This document shows positions 8,621 to 17,315 of a stretch of 64,000 bases of DNA, in pieces (positions within the stretch are counted from its first letter, which is position 1; each line of letters opens with the position of its first letter). Origin of the DNA: an uncultured Acidimicrobiaceae bacterium (GTDB lineage Bacteria > Actinomycetota > Acidimicrobiia > Acidimicrobiales > RAAP-2); NCBI GenBank assembly GCA_903894295.1, contig CAITPI010000054.1, positions 60,306 to 124,305 of the forward strand, read 5' to 3'. The notes beneath the pieces were generated by a model. The model was not told where the DNA came from and ran no database searches. It worked only from the letters and a program-made list of their open reading frames with translations. A program made the position numbers and the translations under genes.

Positions 8621-10843
8621 GTGGAGTCGGAACGCCAGGTCGAGCAGGAGTTTGTGGACCTCGCCTACGCCCGTCTCGAGGCCATGCGGGCGGACGCCAA
8701 TGCCATGGTGGATGACGTCATGGATCTGGGCCGGGGCGGAACGTTCCAGTCCCGGACCGAACGCGATGTGGTGGTCCGCACCGGACTGGCCAGGCTCGAG
8801 CAACTCGACATCGGGGACCAGACCCTGACCTTCGGGCGGATCGACCGGCAGTTGGACGAAGGCGGCGAGCCCGAGGTCTTCCACATCGGCCGGTTGGCCA
8901 TCCACGGGGACGATCTCGAACCGCTGGTTGTGGACTGGCGGGCGCCGGTCGCCGAGCCGTTCTACCGGGCGACCGGCCGGGATCCGCTCGGACTTGTATT
9001 GCGCCGCCACCTCGCTCTCAAGGGGCGTACCGTGGTCGGCATCGAGGACGAGTGGTTCTCCGGTGACTCCACCCAGGTGGCGGGAACGCCGGAAACCTCG
9101 GGGGATTCCGGCGGGGAACTGATCGTCAGTGACCTGCCCATTGGTGGCCCCGGGGCCTTGCTGGCCGCTCTGGACCGAGCCCGCTCGGGACGGATGACCG
9201 ACATCGTCTCGACCATCCAGCGGGAACAGGACGAGATCATCCGGGCGCCGCTGAACGGTGTGCTGGTTGTCCAGGGTGGTCCGGGAACCGGCAAGACGGC
9301 GGTCGCCCTGCACCGGGCGGCCTACCTCCTCTACACCCATCGCTTTCCGCTGGAACGCCAGGGTGTGCTCGTTGTCGGGCCAAATCCCCTGTTCCTTCGC
9401 TACATCGAGCAGGTGCTCCCGTCGCTCGGCGAGACCGGGGTGACGCTCTCCACGGTGACCGGCCTTGTGCCCGAGATCCGCGTCAGGGCAAAGGAACGGG
9501 CAGAAGTGGCCCGCCTGAAGGGCGATCCCCGGATGGCCAAGGTGCTGGCCCGTGCCGTTCGGACGAGGGAGCGCCCCCTGAAAAACGACGTCGCCGTACC
9601 CTTCGGTGCGCTGGTGCTTCGGTTGACGACCGAGGACTCGCAGAAGATTGTCGAAGGGGCCCGACGCCGGCCCGGAACCCACAATGCCCGTCGCAAGTTG
9701 GTGGAGCGAAGCGTGGCCCAGCGGCTGGCCGACCGGGCCCGGGCCAGCCAGCAACGACTTGACGTTGTGGCAGCCAGTGATGTGACGGCCTTCCCTGGCT
9801 ATGAGGACCCGGCCGACCAGAGCGACGACGAGTTCGATTTCGAGGACTTCTTCCGCAAGATCCGTCGGGTCCCGGCCCTGGCCGAAGCACTCGACCGGAT
9901 GTGGCCACGCCTCCTGCCCCATGAATTGCTCCACGATCTCTACGGTGCGCCGGCCCTGATCGCCGCCGCCGCCAACGGCATCCTCAGCGAGGAAGAGCAG
10001 ATGCTGCTTCGTCGACCGAGGTCGACCTCGTTCGACGAAGTGCCGTGGACGACAGCCGATGCAGCCCTGGTGGATGAGGCCCGTCACCTTCTGGGCCTTC
10101 GCAACGGTTCGAACGATGATGCCCAAACCCGCTACGGACACATTGTGGTCGATGAGGTCCAGGACCTTTCTCCGATGCAGCTGCGCATGCTGGAACGGCG
10201 GTCATTGGCCGGTTCCATGACCGTGGTCGGGGACATCGCCCAGGCCACGGCTCCGTGGGCGCCTCCGTCGTGGGATGCCATCACCACGCACCTGCCACAT
10301 CACAAGCCGGCCCGCACGGTCGAGTTGACGGTGAGTTACCGGACGCCAGCCGAGGTGCTGGCCGTCGCCTCGCGTGTCCTCGCCGAGGCTGCCCCGGAAC
10401 TCACCCCACCGAGGCCGGTGCGCCGGACAGGGGAAGAGCCGGTGATGGTCCAGGTCGCCTCCATCGACGATGATCCGGGCGCCCTCGGACGTGAAGTGGC
10501 CCGGCGGGCCGCCGAAGAGGTGCAACGGGCCGCCCAGGGGCGGGTGGCCGTGCTGGCCCCCGAAGAACTGCTTGACGAAATCCGCAACGGATGTGCGGCG
10601 TCCGGCGTGACCATCGTCGACGCGCAGAACATGGGGAAAGGCGGGCTGTCCGAACCCTTGGTCCTGTTGGCGGCAGATGCCACCAACGGACTCGAGTTCG
10701 ACTCGGTCGTCGTGGTCGAACCGGCCATGATCGTTGCCGGCACCAACCGCGGACTTCGAACCTTGTACGTCACCCTGACCCGGCCGACCCAACGGTTGAC
10801 CATCGTGCACCGGGCTCCCTTGCCGGCGTGCCTCGAGGTCTGA
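8621..10843 (+). CDS. helD: HelD-family UvrD/Rep-like ATPase (RNA polymerase recycling factor)
   Basis: Superfamily 1 helicase-like ATPase of the HelD type, which in Gram-positive bacteria removes stalled RNA polymerase from DNA. The 740-residue protein starts with a long acidic N-terminal arm (EQEFVDLAYARLEAMRAD) and the domain containing DWRAPVAEPFYRA. Walker A is GGPGTGKT at residues 219-226, Walker B is VVDEVQDLSP near residue 510, followed by VVGDIAQAT. The C-terminal UvrD domain keeps motif IV-VI features (VSYRTPAEVL, NGLEFDSVVVVEP, LYVTLTRPTQRLTIVH). GTG 8621 has an excellent GGGAAGGAG site 6 nt upstream. It is transcribed alone, divergently from the haem operon. A role in RNAP recycling or rifampicin tolerance is inferred from family knowledge. 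Confidence 0.85.
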   Translation: MESERQVEQEFVDLAYARLEAMRADANAMVDDVMDLGRGGTFQSRTERDVVVRTGLARLEQLDIGDQTLTFGRIDRQLDEGGEPEVFHIGRLAIHGDDLEPLVVDWRAPVAEPFYRATGRDPLGLVLRRHLALKGRTVVGIEDEWFSGDSTQVAGTPETSGDSGGELIVSDLPIGGPGALLAALDRARSGRMTDIVSTIQREQDEIIRAPLNGVLVVQGGPGTGKTAVALHRAAYLLYTHRFPLERQGVLVVGPNPLFLRYIEQVLPSLGETGVTLSTVTGLVPEIRVRAKERAEVARLKGDPRMAKVLARAVRTRERPLKNDVAVPFGALVLRLTTEDSQKIVEGARRRPGTHNARRKLVERSVAQRLADRARASQQRLDVVAASDVTAFPGYEDPADQSDDEFDFEDFFRKIRRVPALAEALDRMWPRLLPHELLHDLYGAPALIAAAANGILSEEEQMLLRRPRSTSFDEVPWTTADAALVDEARHLLGLRNGSNDDAQTRYGHIVVDEVQDLSPMQLRMLERRSLAGSMTVVGDIAQATAPWAPPSWDAITTHLPHHKPARTVELTVSYRTPAEVLAVASRVLAEAAPELTPPRPVRRTGEEPVMVQVASIDDDPGALGREVARRAAEEVQRAAQGRVAVLAPEELLDEIRNGCAASGVTIVDAQNMGKGGLSEPLVLLAADATNGLEFDSVVVVEPAMIVAGTNRGLRTLYVTLTRPTQRLTIVHRAPLPACLEV

Positions 10844-11094
10844 AGCGTCCCCACGGACTCCCGTGAGGGAATTTTCCGCCGGACCCGGGAAGAACCGGAC
10901 GTCCGACGGACACTCGGCCGGAGGCGGTGTTACCGATGGGTAACCGCAGCCGGAAGCGCGACCCTTTGTTCGCCCGTCGGAACCATTCCCGAAATGGTCA
11001 TTCCCGGGGTGATTGGGCCAATGAACGGCCCTGAACAGCGAGGAATTCTTGTGATTGTTGGCACATGAGTTGGTCCCGGGGTGTCCTGATGCGC

Positions 11095-11100
11095 TAGAAA
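11095..11100 (+). promoter_or_regulatory. -10 element of the ctaE-qcrCAB operon (leaderless)
   Basis: TAGAAA ends 7 nt before the ctaE ATG, the spacing expected if transcription starts at the A of the start codon. A TTGGTC hexamer about 19 bp upstream is a possible -35. The short AGTAGG before the ATG is too close (2 nt) to act as a good ribosome binding site. Confidence 0.4.
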
Positions 11101-11107
11101 GTAGGTC

Positions 11108-11722
11108 ATGGCTGACACTCTCGTGGCGGACAATCCCGCCATCGCACCGCGGCGCCACCGTCCCGACCGGCCCCCGATGATCGGCGTCGGCGTGATCATC
11201 TGGCTGGGCTCCGAGGTCATGTTCTTCTCGGCGCTCTTCGCCACGATCTTCACCTTGCGGGCCCACTCCACCGGCCATTGGCCACCGGCCGGAACGAAAC
11301 TCGACACGGTGCAGTCCGGCATCTTCACCATCATCCTTGTGGCCTCGAGTTTCACCATGCAGAAGGCGGTGTGGGACCAGGAAGCCGGAAAGCGTGACTC
11401 CGCCAAGAAGTGGGTGTGGCTGACGCTGGTGATGGGCACGTTTTTCGTCGCAAACCAGTTCTACGAATGGGTCACCCTCTCCCACAACCCGGCGACCGAC
11501 CCTACCCAGACCAGTTACGGATCGATCTTCTACATCTCGACCGGCCTGCACGGCCTGCACGTCACCCTCGGCCTGGTGGCCATGATCTTCCTTCTCGGAC
11601 GGCTGAAAGGCCCCAAGGGCGACCCGGGCGAGACGGCGTCGTTCCAGGGGATCAGTTATTACTGGCACTTCGTCGATGTTGTCTGGGTTGGTCTCTACAG
11701 TTGCCTGTTCTTCCTAAAGTAG
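11108..11722 (+). CDS. ctaE: Cytochrome c oxidase subunit III
   Basis: Non-catalytic membrane subunit of the aa3 oxidase that stabilises subunit I. The 204-residue length and five predicted helices match the short actinobacterial form. Recognisable segments are MIGVGVIIWLGSEVMFFSALF-like helix I, HGLHVTLGLVAMIFLLG, and the terminal YYWHFVDVVWVGLYSCLFFLK. It is the first gene of ctaE-qcrC-qcrA-qcrB, the standard actinobacterial order, reflecting assembly of the bcc-aa3 supercomplex. qcrC follows after 7 nt. Subunits I, II and IV are encoded 5 kb away on the opposite strand. Its mRNA is probably leaderless. Confidence 0.95.
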   Translation: MADTLVADNPAIAPRRHRPDRPPMIGVGVIIWLGSEVMFFSALFATIFTLRAHSTGHWPPAGTKLDTVQSGIFTIILVASSFTMQKAVWDQEAGKRDSAKKWVWLTLVMGTFFVANQFYEWVTLSHNPATDPTQTSYGSIFYISTGLHGLHVTLGLVAMIFLLGRLKGPKGDPGETASFQGISYYWHFVDVVWVGLYSCLFFLK

Positions 11723-11729
11723 GTCGTTG

Positions 11730-12707
11730 ATGCGCTCCCTCAAGAAATCGGCATTTCTGGCGCCGTTGGCCCTTGTCGGCTCGGTTGTTGTGGTCGGCCT
11801 GTTCGTCTTCGGCCCCACCTCGGCCCAGGCGGCCAGCAACACGTCGGTGACGGCCTCGACCCGGCCGGCCCCGACCACGACGTCGCCCAACCTGTTCACC
11901 AGCGGATCCACGTCGACCACCCGGCCGAGCGGCTACACCGTGCCGACACCGAGGTCCACGACGTCAACCACGATCCCCGGGGTCACCACGTTGGGTGGTA
12001 GCCAGCCCTACGTGGCTCCGACGGGAACTCCGGGCCTCGCCTACCTGAACCTGCCTGCGGCCTTCCTCAAGCCGGGACAGGCCCTGTTCGCCGCCAACTG
12101 CGCCACCTGTCACGGCAACCAGGCCGAGGGTTCGAGCCGGGCCCCCAACCTGCAAGGTCTGGGTTCGGGAACCGTGGACTTCTGGGTGTCGACGGGTCGC
12201 ATGCCGTTGGAAAACGATGCCGTTCAGGCGACACGCAAGCCCCCGAAGTTCAACCAGCTCCAGACGCTCCAAATGGCGGCCTGGGTGCAGTCACTGACTC
12301 CAGGGGTGGGAACCCAGATCCCGGTGGTGAACACCAGCAAGGCCAATCTTTCGAATGGACAGCAGTACTTCACCCTGAACTGTGCGGCGTGTCATACCAT
12401 CACCGGTGCCGGTGACGCACTGGCCAACGGTGCGTACGCTCCGACGCTCCACCTCGCCAAGCCCTACCAGGTGGTCGAGGCGATCCGTTCCGGGCCCGGC
12501 AACATGCCCCGGTTCGGTTCGGGCAACATCACCAACGCCCAGGCCCGGGACATCGCCGCCTACGTCGTGGGCGTGCTGCAGCACCCGGCCAACCCCGGTG
12601 GTTACGCCCTTGGTGGCGTCGGTCCGGTGGGTGAAGGTTTCGTGGGCTTGCTGATCGGAGTGGGCACCCTGATGTTGATCTGCTTCTGGATTGGAGATCG
12701 CACGTGA
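11730..12707 (+). CDS. qcrC: Dihaem cytochrome c subunit of the menaquinol-cytochrome c reductase
   Basis: Fused dihaem c subunit that replaces a soluble cytochrome c in actinobacteria and passes electrons from the Rieske centre to CuA of the oxidase. It has an N-terminal hydrophobic helix (residues about 8-32) ending in ASAQAAS-like sequence, a Ser/Thr/Pro-rich linker of roughly 55 residues, two haem motifs (Cys124-A-T-Cys127-His128 and Cys218-A-A-Cys221-His222) and a C-terminal anchor helix. It is 325 residues long. ATG 11730 is preferred to the TTG just before it. The stop overlaps the qcrA GTG by 4 nt. The long Thr/Ser/Pro linker before the first haem domain is not typical of mycobacterial QcrC. 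Confidence 0.95.
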   Translation: MRSLKKSAFLAPLALVGSVVVVGLFVFGPTSAQAASNTSVTASTRPAPTTTSPNLFTSGSTSTTRPSGYTVPTPRSTTSTTIPGVTTLGGSQPYVAPTGTPGLAYLNLPAAFLKPGQALFAANCATCHGNQAEGSSRAPNLQGLGSGTVDFWVSTGRMPLENDAVQATRKPPKFNQLQTLQMAAWVQSLTPGVGTQIPVVNTSKANLSNGQQYFTLNCAACHTITGAGDALANGAYAPTLHLAKPYQVVEAIRSGPGNMPRFGSGNITNAQARDIAAYVVGVLQHPANPGGYALGGVGPVGEGFVGLLIGVGTLMLICFWIGDRT

Positions 12708-13648
12708 GCAGTTCCACCTCAAATGGCCAAAAGCCGGTCCCGGTCGACCTTCCCCAACTCCGACCGCTGGCCAAGCGCCCCGAACACACCCAGGTGCTGA
12801 TCATCATCTGCATGCTTCTCGGCATTGCCGGCTTCATCGGTTTCATGGTGGCCTACTGGGTGGGCAACCAGAGCCAGTGGCAGGCGGCCAGTCTCGGTGG
12901 TGGCATGCTGTTCTTCGGGTTTGGCGTCACGGCCTGGGGCAAGTACCTCATGCCCCGTGGTCCCTTCGTCGAAGAGCGTCACGATTTCGACTCCTCGACG
13001 TCGGCCCGGTCCGAGTTCAACGCCGTGATCACCCAGCGAGGTGGCCTCGTGGCCAAGCGTCGGGGCGTGCTGCTCGGCCTCCTCGCACTGGGGTCCGGGC
13101 TGGTCGGGTTGGCTCTGGCGTTTCCGCTCCTTCGTTCGCTCGGGCCGAACCCGTCCAAGGACACCTCGGCCGGGAACACCAATGACTCACTGTCCAACAC
13201 CAACTGGGTCAAGGGTTCCACTGTCGTTACCGTCGACAACCGGCGGGTCAAGGTCGATGACCTCGAAGTGGGTGGCGTGCTCACGGTCTTCCCGGCGGGT
13301 AACGCCGGTTCGAGCCCCGATCAGGTCATTCTCATCAGACTTGACAACGCCCAGGCCGCCCAGGCTGCTCCGGGTCGTGCCGACTGGGGATGCCAGGGCA
13401 TCGTGGCGTTCTCCAAACTCTGCACCCACCTCGGCTGCCCCGTCGGCCTTTACCAGCAGCAGACCCAGCAGCTGGTCTGCCCCTGTCACCAGTCGATCTT
13501 CAACGTGAACGCCGGCTGTGTGCCGGAGTTCGGACCGGCACCCCGGCCCCTGCCGCAGTTGCCGATCACTGCCACTTCCGATGGCTACCTCGTGGCCAAC
13601 GGCTCCTTCAACCAACCGGTGGGTCCGGGATTCTGGGAGCGTCCATGA
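12704..13648 (+). CDS. qcrA: Rieske iron-sulfur subunit of the bcc complex
   Basis: [2Fe-2S] subunit that takes the first electron from menaquinol. The 314-residue protein has the actinobacterial layout with three N-terminal membrane helices: two near residues 28-75 and one near 120-145. The cluster-binding domain follows. Ligand motif 1 is Cys240-T-His242-L-G-Cys245 and motif 2 is Cys259-P-Cys261-His262. Cys240, His242, Cys259 and His262 bind iron, and Cys245/Cys261 form the disulfide in known structures. The GTG start overlaps the qcrC stop (GTGA) and the stop overlaps the qcrB ATG (ATGA), so the three genes are translationally coupled. Confidence 0.96.
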   Translation: MSSSTSNGQKPVPVDLPQLRPLAKRPEHTQVLIIICMLLGIAGFIGFMVAYWVGNQSQWQAASLGGGMLFFGFGVTAWGKYLMPRGPFVEERHDFDSSTSARSEFNAVITQRGGLVAKRRGVLLGLLALGSGLVGLALAFPLLRSLGPNPSKDTSAGNTNDSLSNTNWVKGSTVVTVDNRRVKVDDLEVGGVLTVFPAGNAGSSPDQVILIRLDNAQAAQAAPGRADWGCQGIVAFSKLCTHLGCPVGLYQQQTQQLVCPCHQSIFNVNAGCVPEFGPAPRPLPQLPITATSDGYLVANGSFNQPVGPGFWERP

Positions 13649-15141
13649 TTGACGAAACGATTGACAAGTCACTCAACTGGGTTGACGACCGTCTGGGTAC
13701 GGCCAAGAGCGGAAAGACGTTCCTGGACAAGATCTTCCCGGACCACTGGTCGTTCATGCTGGGTGAGATCGCGCTGTACTCCTTTGTCGTGCTGCTCGCC
13801 ACCGGGGTGTTCCTGACCCTGTACTACGTGCCCTCGAGTCACGACGTGATCTACAACGGCTCGTACATCCCGCTTCGGGGCCAGCACGTTTCCGAGGCCT
13901 ACTCGTCGTCGGTGGCGCTGAGTTTTGACGTGAAATCCGGATTGCTGATGCGCCAGGCCCACCACTGGGCTGCCGACATCTTCCTCGGCGCCATGGCCGT
14001 ACACATGGGCCGGATCGTCTTGACCGGTGCGTTCCGCAAGCCCCGTGAACTGAACTTCCTGATCGGCGTCACCATGCTGATGCTCGGTATCGTGAACGGC
14101 TTCCTCGGCTACTCGCTTCCGGACGACCTCGTCTCGGGCACCGGTATCCGGATCGCCTACTCGATCATCGAGTCGGTGCCGCTGGTCGGCAGTTACCTCG
14201 CATTCTGGCTGTTTGGTGGCAACTTCCCGGGTGACGGTTCGATCATTCCCCGCTTCTTCATCATCCACGTGCTGATCGTTCCGCTGATCATCCTCGGTCT
14301 GCTCGGGGCCCACCTCGGTCTGCTCGTCAAACAGAAGCACACCCAGTTCAAGGGTCCGCACCGTACCGAGAAGAACGTGGTCGGAACGCCGATGTTCCCG
14401 ACGTTCATGGCGAAGACGACCGGCTTCCTCTTCATGTCGACGGCGGTCACCTTCCTGCTGGCCGGGTTTGCCCAGATCAACCCGTTCTGGCAGTTCGGTC
14501 CCTACCACCCCTACCAGATCAGCTATGCCGTGCAGCCTGACTGGTACATGGGCTGGTTGGACGGTGCGCTCCGCATCATGCCGTCGTGGGAGTGGGTGGG
14601 CTATGGCCATACCTGGCCACTGGAGGTCTTCCTTCCGGCGGTGCTCTTCCCGGGGATCATCTTCAACATCTTCTATGCCTGGCCCTTCCTCGAGGCCCGC
14701 ATCACGAAGAACCGGGACTACCACAACCTGCTCGACAGCCCCCGGGACCGCCCAAAGCACACGGGTGCCGTCGTAGCGATGATGGCGTTGATGCTGATGG
14801 TCTTCCTTGCGTCGTCGACCGACGTGTTGGCCAACTTCTTCAACGTTCCGCTGCAGGACACCCTCTGGTTCTTCCGGTTCGCCGTGCCGATCGTGCCGGT
14901 CATCGCCGGGTGGCTCGCCTACAAGATCTGCGAGGAACTGCGCCACGAGGACGGTGCCGGCAAGCGCAAGCGGGCTTCGGTCGTGTTGCGGACCGAAGCC
15001 GGCGAGTACGAGTCGATTCCGAGCGAGCCCCGACCGGGTGACGACCACCACGAACTCGAGCCGATCGAGATTCCGGCCTTCATCGACCTGGTCGGAGCCG
15101 ACCTGGCCACCGGCGAGGGAGTTCGTCGGGTCCTCCGGTAG
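13645..15141 (+). CDS. qcrB: Cytochrome b subunit of the bcc complex
   Basis: Membrane subunit that binds two b haems and both quinone sites. The ATG at 13645 overlaps the qcrA stop by 4 nt and gives 498 residues; upstream in-frame sequence is qcrA read in another frame. Helix II holds RQAHHWAADIFLGAMAVHMGR, with haem-ligand histidines. The Qo-site PEWY motif appears as QPDWYMGW, the usual actinobacterial variant. Eight or more helices and an extended acidic C-terminal tail (about 90 residues after the last conserved helix) follow. The frameshifted dioxygenase gene begins 6 nt after the stop. Confidence 0.96.
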   Translation: MIDETIDKSLNWVDDRLGTAKSGKTFLDKIFPDHWSFMLGEIALYSFVVLLATGVFLTLYYVPSSHDVIYNGSYIPLRGQHVSEAYSSSVALSFDVKSGLLMRQAHHWAADIFLGAMAVHMGRIVLTGAFRKPRELNFLIGVTMLMLGIVNGFLGYSLPDDLVSGTGIRIAYSIIESVPLVGSYLAFWLFGGNFPGDGSIIPRFFIIHVLIVPLIILGLLGAHLGLLVKQKHTQFKGPHRTEKNVVGTPMFPTFMAKTTGFLFMSTAVTFLLAGFAQINPFWQFGPYHPYQISYAVQPDWYMGWLDGALRIMPSWEWVGYGHTWPLEVFLPAVLFPGIIFNIFYAWPFLEARITKNRDYHNLLDSPRDRPKHTGAVVAMMALMLMVFLASSTDVLANFFNVPLQDTLWFFRFAVPIVPVIAGWLAYKICEELRHEDGAGKRKRASVVLRTEAGEYESIPSEPRPGDDHHELEPIEIPAFIDLVGADLATGEGVRRVLR

Positions 15142-15147
15142 GGCACG

Positions 15148-16004
15148 GTGTCGTCGACCACGGATGTTCCATCCCTGGTCGACCGGCTCCGGTATCCCCT
15201 CGAGGGAGCAGGACGTGACGATCTCGTCCGTCGGGCCCGTGCCTCGCTCCACCATGACGGCGCCGTCGAGCTCCCCGGATTTGTCACGGAACCGGCAGTG
15301 GCCCTGTTGGCCGAGGAGGCCCGGGACCTGGCGGCCCGCCGCACCTGGCGCTCTGAAGGGGTAGGTACCGCCTATCTGGCCCCTCCGGACCCGATGGTTC
15401 CGTCGGACCATCCCACCCGCCACCTCGGGCGCTTCGCCACCGGAGTCGTGCCCTACGACCTGTTCGGTGTCGACTCGTTGATCCGACAGTTCTATGAGTG
15501 GGAGCCGTTGCGCCAGTTGGTGGAGGACATTGTGGACCGGGGTCCGCTCCACCCCTACGGGGACCCCTTCGGGGCCCTCAACCTCGCCGTCATGGAGAAC
15601 GGCGACGAGTTGCAGTGGCACTTCGACCAGACCGACTTCGTGGTCTCGCTCGCCATCGCCTCGGCGACCTCGGGCGGTCGCTTCGAGGCGGCGCCCCGGG
15701 TGCGGACGGTCGATGACGAACGCTTCTCCGAGGTCCAGTCGGTCATTGAAGGGCGCTCGGACCAGGTGTATGTCCATCCGATGGTGGCCGGCACCTTGCT
15801 GATTTTGAAGGTCGGCACTCCCTGCACCGGGTCTCTCCCGTTGAAGGGCACCAAGCCCGCCTGGTGGCCCTGCTCGCCTACGACACCCTGGAGGGCCGAT
15901 GCGGCTCGGCCTTGCTGCACCAGACCCGCTACGGCCGCACCACACCGTTTCCCGAGCCTCCTGACGACACGACGTATCGACAGTGGCTGGAGGGGACCGG
16001 GTAG
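15148..16004 (+). pseudogene. HalD/ArpA-type Fe(II)/2-oxoglutarate dioxygenase gene with a single-base frameshift
   Basis: The GTG frame from 15148 encodes a non-haem iron dioxygenase. Motif HFDQTD carries His158 and Asp160, followed by GGRFEAAPRVR and a strand ending LLI. At the T-run 15803-15806 the frame shifts: the annotated frame turns into a Pro/Arg/Ala-rich stretch ending at 16008. Adding one T restores EGRHSLHRVSPVEGHQARL, supplying the distal His (15825-15827) and the 2-oxoglutarate-binding Arg, then continues to a TAG at 16002-16004. The repaired protein would have 285 residues. Both halves are well conserved, so the change is recent or is a sequencing error in the homopolymer. It lies 6 nt after qcrB and may share its transcript. 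The substrate is unknown; halogenation or hydroxylation of a small molecule is possible. Confidence 0.75.
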
Positions 16005-16069
16005 GTGAAGCCAACGGCTCCCACGAGGCGCGCCCTCGTGCGGAAGCGTGTTGGAGCCTTTCGTGACAC

Positions 16070-16075
16070 TAGGTT
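16070..16075 (+). promoter_or_regulatory. -10-like element of the fae-like gene (leaderless)
   Basis: TAGGTT ends 6 nt before the ATG at 16082 and no ribosome binding site is present between them. The pattern matches several other starts in the window. The -35 region is unclear. Confidence 0.3.
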
Positions 16076-16081
16076 TGGGGG

Positions 16082-16588
16082 ATGCAGGAGTTCACCACCC
16101 AGATCGGGGAGTCATTCGTCGGCGACGGGGCCCATGCGGCCCACATCAACACCGTGCTCGGGGCGAAGGGGGGTCCCGTCGAGACGGCGTGGGCCACGGC
16201 GCTCGCCACGCCGAGGACCGGACATGCCGCATTCCTGACCACCATCCGGCCTGGACTTCCGGTCAAGCCGATGACGTTGTTCGTCAACAAGGCGACCCTG
16301 GATGACGAGGGCCACTCCGGTCTGACCTGGGGCGCCGCCCAGGCTGGCGTGGCTTCCGGCGTGCTGTGGGCCGTCGAGGACGGAATCATCGAGGTCGACC
16401 ACCTCGATGACCTGCTGCTCATCGCTGTTGTGTGGGTGGATCCGGCGGCCACGGAAGAGTCGGCCGTCTACGGCAACAACCGGCAGGCAACCCGGGACGC
16501 CCTGGCCAACGGAGCCATCCGGCATCCATCGTGGCCGGGACTCAGGGAGGTGCGTGACGCTCCCGCCAACGCCTTCTATCGGCCCTGA
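16082..16588 (+). CDS. fae: Formaldehyde-activating enzyme (Fae) homologue
   Basis: Fae condenses formaldehyde with tetrahydromethanopterin in methylotrophs and archaea. The 168-residue protein matches the family along its whole length: IGESFVGDGAHAAHINTVLG contains the catalytic histidine (His21), GGPVETAWATALA follows, then the core VKPMTLFVNKATL, the WGAAQAGVASGVLWAVEDGII segment, and a C-terminal YGNNRQATRDAL. The usual FGPAQ is WGAAQ here. No other H4MPT-pathway gene is in the window, so the role may be formaldehyde scavenging or another aldehyde condensation by a Fae paralogue. It lies between the two halves of the respiratory locus, directly after the broken dioxygenase gene, which could have been a source of formaldehyde. 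Confidence 0.8.
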   Translation: MQEFTTQIGESFVGDGAHAAHINTVLGAKGGPVETAWATALATPRTGHAAFLTTIRPGLPVKPMTLFVNKATLDDEGHSGLTWGAAQAGVASGVLWAVEDGIIEVDHLDDLLLIAVVWVDPAATEESAVYGNNRQATRDALANGAIRHPSWPGLREVRDAPANAFYRP

Positions 16589-16597
16589 GAGTTCGCC

Positions 16598-16915
16598 CTA
16601 GTTGGCGTTCGTCTGAGAGCAGTTACCGATCTGGTGGCAGTGGTGGATCGCCACGACCGTGAAGACGGCGAGGATGATCCACAGGAGAATTACCACGGCT
16701 CCGACCGCGATGCCGGCCAAGGCCAGGGCGGCTCCGCTTCGTTCTCCTCCCGAACGGGCGATGCGACCCCGGGCGATCACGCCCAGCACGACCCCGGCGA
16801 TCGCCGGGAGAACCACGAGGGAACCGAGCACCGACAACACCAGTGACGCCACCGCCAAGCGGTCAACGGTCGTCAGGTCCGACCCGTGAGCCGGAGGCGC
16901 CAGGTTCGGGCTCAA
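16598..16915 (-). CDS. Small two-helix membrane protein (DUF4190-like)
   Basis: A 105-residue protein with two hydrophobic segments. The first (residues about 18-45, LAVASLVLSVLGSLVVLPAIAGVVLGVIA) and second (about 62-90) are separated by a short basic loop RGRIARSGGERSG. This small-residue-rich pattern with GVVLGVIARGRI and G-AALALAGIAVG is typical of DUF4190 proteins, whose function is unknown. It converges with the fae-like gene (9-nt gap) and lies 7 nt downstream of ctaF, so it may be the last gene of the ctaC-ctaD-ctaF transcript. Confidence 0.65.
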   Translation of the reverse strand: MSPNLAPPAHGSDLTTVDRLAVASLVLSVLGSLVVLPAIAGVVLGVIARGRIARSGGERSGAALALAGIAVGAVVILLWIILAVFTVVAIHHCHQIGNCSQTNAN

Positions 16916-16922
16916 TGGGCCT

Positions 16923-17315
16923 TTAGACGTTTCCGCCCCGTCGACTTTCGACGGTGAAACCGATGGCCGCGATCAGGATCAACGTGGCCGACATCGGGGC
17001 CAGCCAGAGGCCGAACACGAAGGTCAGCGTGGCCAACATGGCTCCCATACCGAAGATGAACGGCCAGATGCTCGACACCGGGAAGGAGTCGACAATGCCG
17101 GCCGCCGCGGCGACCGAAGCGTTCGGATCGTCTTCGGCCCGGGGCTTCATGTGACGCGACCACCACAGGTAGTAGAGGCCGGGGAAGACGCCGAGTCCGG
17201 TCGAGCCGATCAGCATGAGAAAGCCGGAGTCCTCGTAGCTGAGGAACCAGTAGGCGATGCCCATGATGGCAAAGAAGATGCCGATCAGGACGAGGAAGAG
17301 TCCGGTGATCCTCAT
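16923..17315 (-). CDS. ctaF: Cytochrome c oxidase subunit IV, actinobacterial type
   Basis: Small membrane subunit of the aa3 oxidase. The 130-residue product has four helices: two near the N-terminus ([41 protein letters not shown]) followed by [13 protein letters not shown], and two more after [13 protein letters not shown]. The segment [12 protein letters not shown] is diagnostic for CtaF. The start codon overlaps the ctaD stop by 4 nt. The order ctaC-ctaD-ctaF on one strand is common in actinobacteria. Confidence 0.93.
   Translation of the reverse strand: MRITGLFLVLIGIFFAIMGIAYWFLSYEDSGFLMLIGSTGLGVFPGLYYLWWSRHMKPRAEDDPNASVAAAAGIVDSFPVSSIWPFIFGMGAMLATLTFVFGLWLAPMSATLILIAAIGFTVESRRGGNV

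Noticed and set aside
8462..10141. A 559-codon open frame antisense to helD
   Set aside because: helD has full family motifs; the antisense frame is rich in Arg, Gly, Pro and His without domains, as expected in high-GC DNA.
10852..10865. Small hairpin CACGG/CCGTG after helD as a terminator
   Set aside because: Only five pairs and no T-run; too weak to list as a feature.
13669..16014. A 781-codon open frame antisense to qcrB and the dioxygenase gene
   Set aside because: It covers two recognisable genes and reads as low-complexity Glu/Arg/Gly sequence; it is a shadow frame.
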